DNA of 64,000 bases from a gamma proteobacterium HTCC2207. Lineage in GTDB: Bacteria > Pseudomonadota > Gammaproteobacteria > Pseudomonadales > Porticoccaceae. The translations under genes and the position numbers were made by a program. The stretch covers positions 62,001-126,000 of the forward strand of contig CAJJAO010000010.1 in NCBI GenBank assembly GCA_905182265.1, read 5' to 3'. The notes below the pieces were generated by a model. The model ran no database searches. It saw only the letters and a list, made by a program, of their open reading frames with translations, and was not told where the DNA came from. Of the stretch, positions 44,757 through 52,759 are shown piece by piece (position 1 is the first letter of the stretch; every line of letters begins with the position of its first letter).

Positions 44757-45896
44757 TTAATAACCCGCCAGCAATGCAAAACGGTCTGTGTGGTAACTCT
44801 TGTCACCAAACATGGTCTGCGCTGGACGAGCTCGCTTCATAAAGAAGCCAATCTCATATTCGTCAGTCATGCCAATACCGCCGTGCATCTGCAAGGCTTC
44901 GTTACTAGCTAGCTCAGCGACTTCGCTCAGCTTGGCTTTGGCAATACTAGCTAAAATGGGCGCTTTCGCATCACCCTCATCCATTGCCTGCAAAACCTTG
45001 AGTACCACTGACTTACACAGCTCAATTTCACCCCACCAATCGGCAGCTCTATGCTGCAGACCCTGAAAGGACCCAATCAACACGCCAAATTGCTTACGCT
45101 CTTTCAGGTATTGCAGCGTGCGGTCAAAGCTTTCTTGGGCAATACCCAGCAGCTCAGCCGATAGGTACACATTGCCCGCATCAAGAGTAGCCGACAATGG
45201 GCCAAAGCCCTTGCCCTCTGCACCTAATAAAGCGGCTTCTGAGACTTCAACATTATTAAAACTGATGTTGGCGTAGTTGCGACAGTCGACCATGTCGGTG
45301 CGCTCAACTTCAACACCAGCCGCCGTGCGGTCTACCACAAATAAGCTGATACCTTTCACATCACCAGCATCGCCAGCTGTGCGAGCAGCGACAATAAGTT
45401 TGTCGGCAGTACAGCCGTCAGCAACAAAGCGCTTGGCGCCATCTAGTACGTAGCCACCCGCCTGCTTCTTAGCCGTCATACTAATCTGGGTCGGCGAATG
45501 ATGTGCAGTTTCGTCCACAGCCAGAGCAGTGGTAATTTCGCCACTGGCAATTGCACCTAGCAGTGCCGTCTTTTGCTCTTCGCTACCAGCGGTCTTGATC
45601 GCTGTAACACCTAATATCGCCGTGGCAAATAGAGGTGATGCAGTTAACGTACGGCCAGTCTGCTCAACAATCTGCCCCATGCCCACATGACCAAACTCAA
45701 GGCCACCATAAGCTTCTGGAACCAAGATTGCGGCCCAACCCATATCGACCATCTGGGCCCATAGATTGCTGGCGTAACCAGTTTCACTGCCTGCATCGCG
45801 CTGCTTGCGCATCTCTGCCACTGGGGCAAACTCTGCCAAAAATCCCTGTGCAGACTCTTTGAGCATTTGCTGCTCTTCGTTTAATACTAATGCCAT
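44757..45896 (-). CDS. Acyl-CoA dehydrogenase, second subunit of a tandem pair
   Basis: I place the start at 45896, where MALVLNEEQQMLKESAQGFL begins in normal family style behind AAGGA; the frame runs 23 residues further but that part is hydrophobic and overlaps the upstream region. The 379-residue protein has typical C-terminal segments LQMHGGIGMTDEYEIGFF. It lies 40 bases after another acyl-CoA dehydrogenase gene on the same strand. In actinobacterial steroid catabolism such adjacent pairs form alpha2-beta2 heterotetramers; a similar pairing is inferred here. The substrate is unknown. Confidence 0.88.
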   Translation of the reverse strand: MALVLNEEQQMLKESAQGFLAEFAPVAEMRKQRDAGSETGYASNLWAQMVDMGWAAILVPEAYGGLEFGHVGMGQIVEQTGRTLTASPLFATAILGVTAIKTAGSEEQKTALLGAIASGEITTALAVDETAHHSPTQISMTAKKQAGGYVLDGAKRFVADGCTADKLIVAARTAGDAGDVKGISLFVVDRTAAGVEVERTDMVDCRNYANISFNNVEVSEAALLGAEGKGFGPLSATLDAGNVYLSAELLGIAQESFDRTLQYLKERKQFGVLIGSFQGLQHRAADWWGEIELCKSVVLKVLQAMDEGDAKAPILASIAKAKLSEVAELASNEALQMHGGIGMTDEYEIGFFMKRARPAQTMFGDKSYHTDRFALLAGY

Positions 45897-45936
45897 GATT
45901 CTGTTCCTTAAAAGATCTGTTAGTGCCAGTAAAAGG

Positions 45937-47115
45937 CTAGCCAAGGCCAAGGATATTTTTAGCAATCACATTCAGCTGAACTTCTGAGGTTCCGCCTTCA
46001 ATAGAGTTGCCCTTGGTGCGCAGCCAGGTACGTGGCAACCAGCCACCATTTGACGCCTCACCATCCCAAACCATGGCGTCGCTGCCATTGATCTTAAGTA
46101 ATGTTTCAAATCGACGCTTATTAAGCTCTGTACCGTAGTACTTCAACATCGCTGATGTCGCACCAACGCCGTGGCCCGATTTAACTTCGTCAGTCACGCG
46201 CTCTGCTGTTAAAGCAAAACAGGCACCATCAATTTCCCACTTGGCAACTTCGCCACGCAATAGCGGGTTGCGCATGCGACCATGCTCAAGGCCCAGAGTT
46301 TTCGCAGCAATTTGGCCAAGGCTCTTACCACCTAGATCTGCCATTCCCATGCCACCAATCATCTCGCGCTCGTGGGTCAGCAGGTATTTAGCAATAGTCC
46401 AACCCTGATTAATCTCGCCCACAACCTGGTCTTTTTCAACACGCACATCATCGAGAAAGGTTTCGCAAAACGGTGAGCTACCAGAAATAAGCTTAATCGG
46501 CTTGGGGGTTACTCCAGGAGTCTCCATATCGAAGAGCACCAGACTAATACCCATTTGTTTCTTGGCTTCTGAATCTGTGCGCAGCAGGCAGAACATCCAG
46601 TCGGCTTTATCGCCGTAAGAAGTCCATACCTTTTGGCCATTGGCTATAAAGTGGTCGCCCATGTCTTCGCCCTTAGACTGAAGGCCAGCCAAATCTGAAC
46701 CAGCACCAGGCTCTGAATAACCCTGACACCAGCGAATCTCACCGCGAATAATCGGCGGTAAGTGTTGCTGTTTTAGAGCTTCAGAACCAAATTTAAGCAG
46801 CGCAGGACCAATCATCCAGATACCAAAGCTATCAAGGGGTGAGCGGGCATTAATTTTGGCCAGCTCTTCCTTTAATATTTTGTGTTCTGCTTTATCTAGA
46901 CCACCGCCACCGTATTCAGTTGGCCAATCCGGCGCCGTCCAACCTTTGGCAGCCATGCGTTCCATCCACTGTTTTTGGTCTTCGCTAACGAACTTATAAT
47001 TGCGGCCACCCCAGCACATTTCATCTCCACCTGGGGCTGAATGGCGCATAGACTCAGGGCAGTTTTGGTCTAGCCAATCTCGGGTTTCTTGCCTGAAAGC
47101 TTGTAGTTCACTCAC
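45937..47115 (-). CDS. Acyl-CoA dehydrogenase, first subunit of a tandem pair
   Basis: A 392-residue acyl-CoA dehydrogenase. The best start is GTG at 47115, six bases after AGGAG; a GTG seven codons upstream is possible but lies ahead of this ribosome site. The C-terminal NSIEGGTSEVQLNVIAKNIL holds the Gly-Gly-Thr-Ser segment and adjacent Glu used as catalytic base in many members. The substrate-lid parts and GGRNYKFVSEDQKQWMERMA at the N terminus resemble the long, large-substrate (steroid, bile-acid or aromatic side-chain) group. It is divergent from the MDR gene at 47348, with a 12-bp palindrome between. Confidence 0.9.
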   Translation of the reverse strand: MSELQAFRQETRDWLDQNCPESMRHSAPGGDEMCWGGRNYKFVSEDQKQWMERMAAKGWTAPDWPTEYGGGGLDKAEHKILKEELAKINARSPLDSFGIWMIGPALLKFGSEALKQQHLPPIIRGEIRWCQGYSEPGAGSDLAGLQSKGEDMGDHFIANGQKVWTSYGDKADWMFCLLRTDSEAKKQMGISLVLFDMETPGVTPKPIKLISGSSPFCETFLDDVRVEKDQVVGEINQGWTIAKYLLTHEREMIGGMGMADLGGKSLGQIAAKTLGLEHGRMRNPLLRGEVAKWEIDGACFALTAERVTDEVKSGHGVGATSAMLKYYGTELNKRRFETLLKINGSDAMVWDGEASNGGWLPRTWLRTKGNSIEGGTSEVQLNVIAKNILGLG

Positions 47116-47162
47116 ATTAGTCTCCTGCTGTATCACACAGTTTGAAAGGGTTTAAAGGCCGA

Positions 47163-47174
47163 CTGACTAGTCAG
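47163..47174. promoter_or_regulatory. Candidate operator between divergent acyl-CoA genes
   Basis: CTGACTAGTCAG is a perfect 12-bp palindrome lying 48 bases upstream of the acyl-CoA dehydrogenase start on the minus strand and 174 bases upstream of the MDR start. The form TGACTAGTCA is like those bound by many TetR regulators. A TetR-type gene is found at 53949; the link is inferred. Confidence 0.45.
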
Positions 47175-47347
47175 AAATTAGACATTAAATTAATGAATTG
47201 AACTTACAGTATGTTATTGTAACTTTCAAGTATCACACGCTAAAAGTCGGGTATTCCCGTGGCTTATGGGGGCAATACACAGTCCTACAGCGACCAGAAT
47301 GACCCCGATTAAAACCGGATAATTAATAACTATAAACAGAGGGAAAC

Positions 47348-48370
47348 ATGACTAACTACGCAAACAAAAGCATTGTTCTAGCAAGCCGCCCTGTCGGCGA
47401 ACCCAGCGCCGACAACTTTAGACTCGAAACCACAGAAGTAGGCGGGCTCCAAGACGGCCAGATTTTAATCAAAACGCTGTACCTGTCACTTGACCCCTAC
47501 ATGCGTGGCCGTATGAGCGAAGCCAAATCCTATGCCGACCCAGTGGCAATCGGTGAAGTAATGGCGGCAGAAAGTGCCGGTGTTGTGGTTGAATCCAAGT
47601 CAGACCTCTATGCCGTTGGTGATCATGTTTGCTCTCGCTCTGGCTGGCAGGAGTATTTTATCTCCGACGCCAAAGACCCTATGACCTACAAGGTCGATGC
47701 TGACCTAGTACCACTATCTGCCTATCTTGGAGTTTGTGGCATGCCCGGCCGTACAGCCTACTTTGGCCTAAAGCACGAAGGTAAACCCCAAAAAGGTGAA
47801 ACACTGGTTGTTTCTGCAGCCTCTGGTGCCGTTGGTTCCGTAGTTGGCCAAATTGGTAAGAAGCTTGGCCTACATGTCGTCGGCATTGCCGGTGGCGACA
47901 AGAAATGTGCTTACGTTAAAGACGAGCTAGGCTTTGATGAAGTGGTTGATTACAAGTCTGATGACTTAGATGCAGCCCTTGCAGCCGCTTGCCCCAATGG
48001 CATCGACATTTACTTTGAATCCGTTGGTGGTGCTGTTACTGAAGCCGTCGCCAAACAGCTAAACCCAGGCGCACGAGTGCCTATATGTGGCTTTATCTCC
48101 AACTACAACTCCACAGACATCACCAAGGCGCGCACGCCATTCCACATCTTTGGTGAGCTAGAAACACCACCAGCCCACAAGTTCTTCTTGGTGTTTGATT
48201 TTGTAAGCCAATACCCAGAAGCCAATAAGGCCCTAACCGACTGGGTCACTAGCGGTGAGCTAAAGTATCAAGAGACCATTGTTGAAGGCCTAGAAAGAGC
48301 GCCAGAATATTTTAGCTGGCTGTTCAGCGGCAAGAACTTTGGCAAATTAGTTGTTAAGATTGCTGACTAA
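47348..48370 (+). CDS. NADP-dependent MDR oxidoreductase (CurA/prostaglandin reductase-like)
   Basis: A 340-residue zinc-free MDR enzyme. The sequence IVLASRPVGEPSADNFRLE at the N terminus, YLSLDPYMRGRMSEAKSY, and VSAASGAVGSVVGQIGKKLG place it in the leukotriene B4 dehydrogenase/CurA group, which reduces double bonds of enones with NADPH. AGAGGGAAAC stands before the ATG. It shares direction with a tesB-like gene 44 bases downstream and faces the acyl-CoA dehydrogenase pair, so it is probably part of the same catabolic set. Confidence 0.88.
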   Translation: MTNYANKSIVLASRPVGEPSADNFRLETTEVGGLQDGQILIKTLYLSLDPYMRGRMSEAKSYADPVAIGEVMAAESAGVVVESKSDLYAVGDHVCSRSGWQEYFISDAKDPMTYKVDADLVPLSAYLGVCGMPGRTAYFGLKHEGKPQKGETLVVSAASGAVGSVVGQIGKKLGLHVVGIAGGDKKCAYVKDELGFDEVVDYKSDDLDAALAAACPNGIDIYFESVGGAVTEAVAKQLNPGARVPICGFISNYNSTDITKARTPFHIFGELETPPAHKFFLVFDFVSQYPEANKALTDWVTSGELKYQETIVEGLERAPEYFSWLFSGKNFGKLVVKIAD

Positions 48371-48414
48371 ATTAGCTCAGCTATTAAGTACAAGATAAGC
48401 ACAAGGAAAAATCC

Positions 48415-49302
48415 ATGAGCGAAGCGTTACAGCAACTGTTAGATACCCTCTCATTAGAAAAAATTGATGAGAATATCTATCGCGGCCAGACTCCAGAAAC
48501 CAGCAACAAGCGGGTTTTTGGCGGCCAGGTTTTTGCCCAGGCAATGCGCGCCGCTCAGGATACCGTCCCAGAGGATCGCATGGTGCATTCCCAGCATGCG
48601 TATTTTCTGCGGCCCGGTGACCCCTCTGTGCCCATTCTTTATCAGGTAGATGGTATTCGCGACGGTGGCTCGTTCACCACTCGCAGAGTCGTGGCCTCCC
48701 AGCGTGGCAAAGCCATATTTAATACCGAGATGTCTTTTCAGGTGCCAGAACAGGGCCTAAACCATCAAGCGGATATGCCCGACTGCGTTGGCCCTGAAGA
48801 GCTGAGCTCAGACAATGAGCGCTGGAATAAATTAATAGCAGAACAGAGCGGCAAAACTGCATCAAGAGCAGCGGCGCACCGGCCTACTCTGCGCCCTATT
48901 GAGATGCGTTCGGTAAATCCGGTAGATTACGCAAATCCGACCAGCCGCCCTCCAGAACAAATAATCTGGATTAAAGCTAGCGGCTCTATTGCCGATCTAG
49001 CGCCCCAAGACGACCAACCACTGCACCATGCTATTTTGGCCTACGCCTCAGACTTTAGCTTAATGGGCACATCACTCTTACCCCATGCTGTTAGCATCAT
49101 GAACCCTAAACTGCAGCCAGCATCGCTAGACCACTGCATATGGTTTCACGATAATTTTCGCGCTGACGAATGGTTACTTTATGTAATGGACAGCCCTAGA
49201 TCGAGTAATGGTCGAGGACTGAGCCGAGGTTCATTCTTTAGCCGTGACGGGCGATTAGTGGCCAGCACCATTCAGGAAGGTTTAATACGACTGCATCAGT
49301 AG
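48415..49302 (+). CDS. tesB: Acyl-CoA thioesterase II (TesB family)
   Basis: A 295-residue double-hotdog thioesterase that hydrolyses acyl-CoA to free acid and CoA. Signature sections are YRGQTPETSNKRVFGGQVFA, SQHAYFLRPGDPSVPI, and the C-terminal DHCIWFHDNFRADEWLLY with the Asp/Gln/Thr active-site set of TesB. AAGGAAAAATCC precedes the ATG. It follows the MDR gene in one transcription unit. A role in relieving CoA sequestration during growth on acyl substrates is consistent with the neighbours. Confidence 0.93.
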   Translation: MSEALQQLLDTLSLEKIDENIYRGQTPETSNKRVFGGQVFAQAMRAAQDTVPEDRMVHSQHAYFLRPGDPSVPILYQVDGIRDGGSFTTRRVVASQRGKAIFNTEMSFQVPEQGLNHQADMPDCVGPEELSSDNERWNKLIAEQSGKTASRAAAHRPTLRPIEMRSVNPVDYANPTSRPPEQIIWIKASGSIADLAPQDDQPLHHAILAYASDFSLMGTSLLPHAVSIMNPKLQPASLDHCIWFHDNFRADEWLLYVMDSPRSSNGRGLSRGSFFSRDGRLVASTIQEGLIRLHQ

Positions 49303-49827
49303 CCGCGAGCCTGAGCAATCGCCCAGGCCTCAGTTTTCTATTTCAGATACATTTAAAGTCTAATGGCCCCGCGGGTACAGAACCAAGCTACCCGCGAGGT
49401 CATCAGCAAATACGCCTGTCAAAATGCTAAGTTAAGTTTATAGCCTTTTAGAAAACATCTTCTGACTCGGATATAAGAGACGTATATTTTGGAAATAAGG
49501 CGATTAACCAATAAAGAGCCAAAATTCCAAGTATAACGATATCAAAATAATAATAGATTATCTATAACTGTATAGAGACTAATAAGATATATATAAGGTA
49601 TTTTTAATACACATAAGAAATAATATTGTTATATGTATAGATTATTGGGCGCAAGTATAATAATAAGACACTGAATAACTGCTGTTACTTAAGTATAATC
49701 AGAACACATAGTTTATTGTCATGACTTAACAGTCATCATATTTTTCCTTCTAATAAGCCAAAGAATTGAACAAAAAATAGAACAAACGACCTCTCTATGC
49801 GATACTGCATAATAGAGGCGAGCGTAT
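49303..49827. other. Very AT-rich gene-free region
   Basis: Some 525 bases without a credible gene. The first part holds a GC-rich hairpin (CGCGGGTA and TACCCGCG, 49370-49396), possibly ending tesB transcription. From about 49480 to 49750 the sequence is extremely rich in A and T, much above its surroundings. A 16-base inverted repeat (ATGACT and AGTCAT, 49731-49746) lies 80 bases before the next ATG. It looks like an extended promoter or a nucleoid-protein-bound stretch. Confidence 0.5.
49731..49746. promoter_or_regulatory. Inverted repeat upstream of the 176-residue gene
   Basis: ATGACT and AGTCAT surround TAAC in the AT-rich leader of the gene at 49828. The size suits a dimeric repressor. 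Confidence 0.4.
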
Positions 49828-50358
49828 ATGTTTGAAATGATCACTAAAGTAATAGACAAGCCCGGCAGGAAGCCTCGAAAGCCGTCAGATAAGCATCTCC
49901 CGATCTTTGAGAGAATTAAAGGTCGCTCTATGGATGCTCTGCGTCAGGGTATTGTTGAAGCGAAATATCGTTTTCACGAAGAAGACGCAGAAACCGCGAA
50001 CAAACTAAAAACCTCGAAGTGCTGGAAAGTAGACAAGGTAAATATCAACAACCCTGGCCAGGATGAGCTGGTATACGTTGGTATCCCCTGCGGCAAAAAA
50101 TATATGCCCTTCTTACAAGATGACCAAGGCAACACTGTCTCCACTAACCTAATCGCCAGCGATAAAGTGGTTGCACAGCTAGAGGCCTTCCTTGTCGCCC
50201 TAGAAGCGATGCAAAAGACCTCTCCTCAAGGCAAGATATTTCATCAGCAAGCCATTGAAAGTTCAGAACCCCCCAAACAAAAAGGCAAGCCTGAGCATAA
50301 GAAAGAAATTAAGTATGACGCCGCCACCGACCAATGGGTCAAGGCCCCTAAGTCATAA
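49828..50358 (+). CDS. Hypothetical protein, 176 residues
   Basis: I do not recognise this protein. It is soluble and charged, without signal peptide or membrane helix. The central part (CWKVDKVNINNPGQDELVYV, GIPCGKKYMPFLQDDQG) looks like a small beta-rich domain, and helices follow. The C-terminal 40 residues are Lys/Glu/Pro-rich, ending EIKYDAATDQWVKAP. GAGG precedes the ATG; Met4 is an alternative start. It has a long AT-rich leader with its own inverted repeat and converges with the murein transglycosylase gene only 4 bases away. The codon usage looks ordinary for the window. Confidence 0.7.
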   Translation: MFEMITKVIDKPGRKPRKPSDKHLPIFERIKGRSMDALRQGIVEAKYRFHEEDAETANKLKTSKCWKVDKVNINNPGQDELVYVGIPCGKKYMPFLQDDQGNTVSTNLIASDKVVAQLEAFLVALEAMQKTSPQGKIFHQQAIESSEPPKQKGKPEHKKEIKYDAATDQWVKAPKS

Positions 50359-50362
50359 CGAC

Positions 50363-51421
50363 CTATAAGTTCTGATACTTCTTCTGTTTGTTACTAACCT
50401 TTTTCAGATAATTTCGCGTTTCCCCGCGAATATGCCTGTTGGTCAAAAACCAATAAAACTCACTCACTGTCATCTTATTAATGCGCGCCAACGATTTAGT
50501 CTTATTGGCATTTTTATCTAGGCTGCGCCAGAGATTACCAGCACCACCGTTATAGCTCGAGATAATGGCATATTCTAGTTTTTGCGGATGCCTAATACCC
50601 GAGAGATAGCGAGTCCCCAAAATGCGCAGGTACCCCGCCGCCACTTCAATATTGTTACCGGGCTTATAAAGGTAAGAGGAGCTGGGCGTATGCTTATAGC
50701 CCTGAATAATCGAGAAATAGTCTCGGCCTGCCGTATTCGCTTTAATCTGCATTAGGCCCAGAGCATTGGACCCCGACCTAGCCATTGGGTTAAACGAACT
50801 CTCAGTTTCCATAATCGCCATCATCAGCGACACCGACACATTGTGCTGGCGGCTAGCAGCCTTAGCTAACTTAATATATTTACCACCGGCAATATTCTTG
50901 TGCTCTTCGGCCATGGTGATTTTAATTTTGAAGCGGCCGCTAGAAGACTGGCGAGCATTTTGGCTAAGGTGCTCGGCAAACATCTCCGCACGCCAAGGCT
51001 TATCAATTGGCTGGCCCTTGTGGTCTAAAATTTGTTTCCAAAAAAACGGCCTGTTGGTTTTGTCGTTGACTAAACCAAAATCTTTCGCTGTTTTGGCATC
51101 AATCACCGCAGGGTCAATTTGGGTCAGTACCACCTCAACAATGGCATCCTCCAGCCGCGCAATACTGGTGGCGGTAATCACCACCAAGCCAGTTTCAAAA
51201 TCAATGACCGTGTCGCTATCAGCCATATCATTAAATACAAGCACCGATGGCTTAAATGAGCCCTCGTCATCTGCATCAAACTCAGCACTACCATCGGGGT
51301 CATTTTTATATTCCCACAGCAGCGCTGCGACGTCTTCATCGTAGGCGTCGTAATCAATCCCAATCGCTAGAGGAGAAACTAGAAATAACAGAATATAAAC
51401 AATGGCGAAACGATAATTCAT
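50363..51421 (-). CDS. MltC-like lytic transglycosylase lacking a lipobox
   Basis: A 352-residue exported protein with an N-terminal MltC-type domain (DUF3393-like, ~60-180) and an SLT lytic transglycosylase domain (~185-330). Catalytic Glu207 is in METESSFNP, followed by GLMQI, and SSYNGGAGN completes the fold. It cleaves peptidoglycan glycan strands, forming anhydromuramyl ends. In E. coli MltC is a lipoprotein; here the N terminus is a hydrophobic signal (IVYILLFLVSPLAIGI) without a Cys, so the enzyme should be soluble in the periplasm or held by an uncleaved helix. AAGG precedes the ATG. Confidence 0.9.
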   Translation of the reverse strand: MNYRFAIVYILLFLVSPLAIGIDYDAYDEDVAALLWEYKNDPDGSAEFDADDEGSFKPSVLVFNDMADSDTVIDFETGLVVITATSIARLEDAIVEVVLTQIDPAVIDAKTAKDFGLVNDKTNRPFFWKQILDHKGQPIDKPWRAEMFAEHLSQNARQSSSGRFKIKITMAEEHKNIAGGKYIKLAKAASRQHNVSVSLMMAIMETESSFNPMARSGSNALGLMQIKANTAGRDYFSIIQGYKHTPSSSYLYKPGNNIEVAAGYLRILGTRYLSGIRHPQKLEYAIISSYNGGAGNLWRSLDKNANKTKSLARINKMTVSEFYWFLTNRHIRGETRNYLKKVSNKQKKYQNL

Positions 51422-51439
51422 AAAACCTTCAATGACCTT

Positions 51440-52240
51440 TTAAACCTTGTAGGCATATTCAGGGTTCTGCTCGAGCATGCCTTGGCGCATACGCCGCATA
51501 CCCTTTAACCAGCGATCATAATCAGCACCTTTACGCTGTGAATAAGTCGCCAGCTCAGCATGGGGAAGTATCATAAAGGTCTCTTCCTCCATACCCGCGT
51601 AAATAGCATCCGCAGCTTGCTCAGCCGTCATTACTTCGTCCTGGCCACTCACACCTCGACCACCTTCTGTCATGGCTGTCGCAACATAAAGAGGGCAAAC
51701 CACAGAGACTTTAATATTGTCATCACCATGGGTAATCGCCAGAGATTCGGCAAAACCAAGGGCAGCTGTTTTAGTAGTCGAGTACGCAGCATCACCCATT
51801 TGGCACAGCAGAGAAGCGCCTGAGGCTACGTTAACCAAATAGCCGCCACCGCGTTTGATCATGCCCGGCACAACAGCCCGAGCGGCAAACACATGGGCCA
51901 TCACGTTAATATTCCAGCTAGCGGTCCAGTGATCATTGGGTGCCGAAGCAGCCATCCAACCTGGAGCATCGCTAAACGACACGCCCGCATTAGACACAAA
52001 AATATCGATGGGGCCTAGCTTGTCTTCTGTCTCGGCAACCAGCTTTTGGATTGCCGTTTCGTCGCCCACATCCGTAGACACTGCAATGCCGTTAATAGCG
52101 TTAGCCAACTCGTTTGCTGCGCTCATATCTAAATCTGCCACTGCTACCTTGGCACCAGCCTCTGCAAACTTTTCACAGAGCGCACGGCCAATACCATTGG
52201 CACCGCCAGTCACTACCACTACCTTATTATTAAGATCCAC
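51440..52240 (-). CDS. SDR-family oxidoreductase
   Basis: A 266-residue classical short-chain dehydrogenase. The start is GTG with AGGAGG close ahead. NAD(P) binding VTGGANGIGRALCEKFAEAG, NNAG-equivalent SNAGVSF, and catalytic YSTTK (Y-x3-K) are present, with SGASLLCQMGDAAY providing the active Ser. An Asp (ADLDMS) at the end of the second strand suggests NAD rather than NADP. It follows thioesterase and iron-ADH genes on the same strand, so an alcohol or hydroxyacyl substrate is likely. Its precise role is open. Confidence 0.88.
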   Translation of the reverse strand: MDLNNKVVVVTGGANGIGRALCEKFAEAGAKVAVADLDMSAANELANAINGIAVSTDVGDETAIQKLVAETEDKLGPIDIFVSNAGVSFSDAPGWMAASAPNDHWTASWNINVMAHVFAARAVVPGMIKRGGGYLVNVASGASLLCQMGDAAYSTTKTAALGFAESLAITHGDDNIKVSVVCPLYVATAMTEGGRGVSGQDEVMTAEQAADAIYAGMEEETFMILPHAELATYSQRKGADYDRWLKGMRRMRQGMLEQNPEYAYKV

Positions 52241-52303
52241 GGTCCCTCCTAAAAATTATTATCTTGTTATCTTATTATTTTGTTAGCTTTTATATTTTAT
52301 ATT

Positions 52304-52759
52304 TTAGCTTACTAGCACGGCCTCTAAAGCCGCTCGTATTGACTGGGGAATGGCCATAGACTTGTCTGTTGCACGATCCACAAATACGTGGGTAAAGGTG
52401 CCATGGGCAGACGCGGTTGGCTCGCCCTTTTTAAAAATACCAATACCATATTCCACCGAGCTATTACCCAGTCGGTTAACCCTAAACCCAGCCTCTAACA
52501 AATCTGGGTAGGCCACCGGGGATTTGTACTGGCAACTCGACGCCACTACAAAACCAATAACCTGCGCCTTATGAATATCCAAACCGCCCTTTTCTATTAG
52601 GTAGTTATTAGCCACCGAATCGAAGTAGCTGTAATAAACCGTGTTGTTCACGTGACCATAGATATCGTTGTCCATCCAGCGGGTGGTGATATCTGTAAAG
52701 TATTTATAGTCTGAACGCTGCCCTGCGGACTGTTCTGGGCTAGTGCCTGAATCTGTCAT
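52304..52759 (-). CDS. Hotdog acyl-CoA thioesterase (YbgC/4HBT type)
   Basis: A 151-residue single-hotdog protein. The 4-hydroxybenzoyl-CoA thioesterase signature is RWMDNDIYGHVNNTVYYSYF, in which Asp is the catalytic residue. The gene starts at the base next to the Fe-alcohol dehydrogenase stop (TAAATG junction), so expression is coupled. It probably hydrolyses a short or aromatic acyl-CoA formed in the pathway of its neighbours. The other thioesterase in the window, TesB-like, is of a different fold family. Confidence 0.87.
   Translation of the reverse strand: MTDSGTSPEQSAGQRSDYKYFTDITTRWMDNDIYGHVNNTVYYSYFDSVANNYLIEKGGLDIHKAQVIGFVVASSCQYKSPVAYPDLLEAGFRVNRLGNSSVEYGIGIFKKGEPTASAHGTFTHVFVDRATDKSMAIPQSIRAALEAVLVS

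Noticed and set aside
45897..45965. Hydrophobic N-terminal extension (signal-like) of the acyl-CoA dehydrogenase at 44757
   Set aside because: It overlaps the intergenic ribosome site AAGGA; acyl-CoA dehydrogenases are cytoplasmic and the family start fits 45896.
50766..51344. Open frame of 192 codons on the plus strand opposite the MltC-like gene
   Set aside because: Antisense shadow of a gene with clear motifs; Ser/Ala-rich translation is typical of a reverse-strand artefact.
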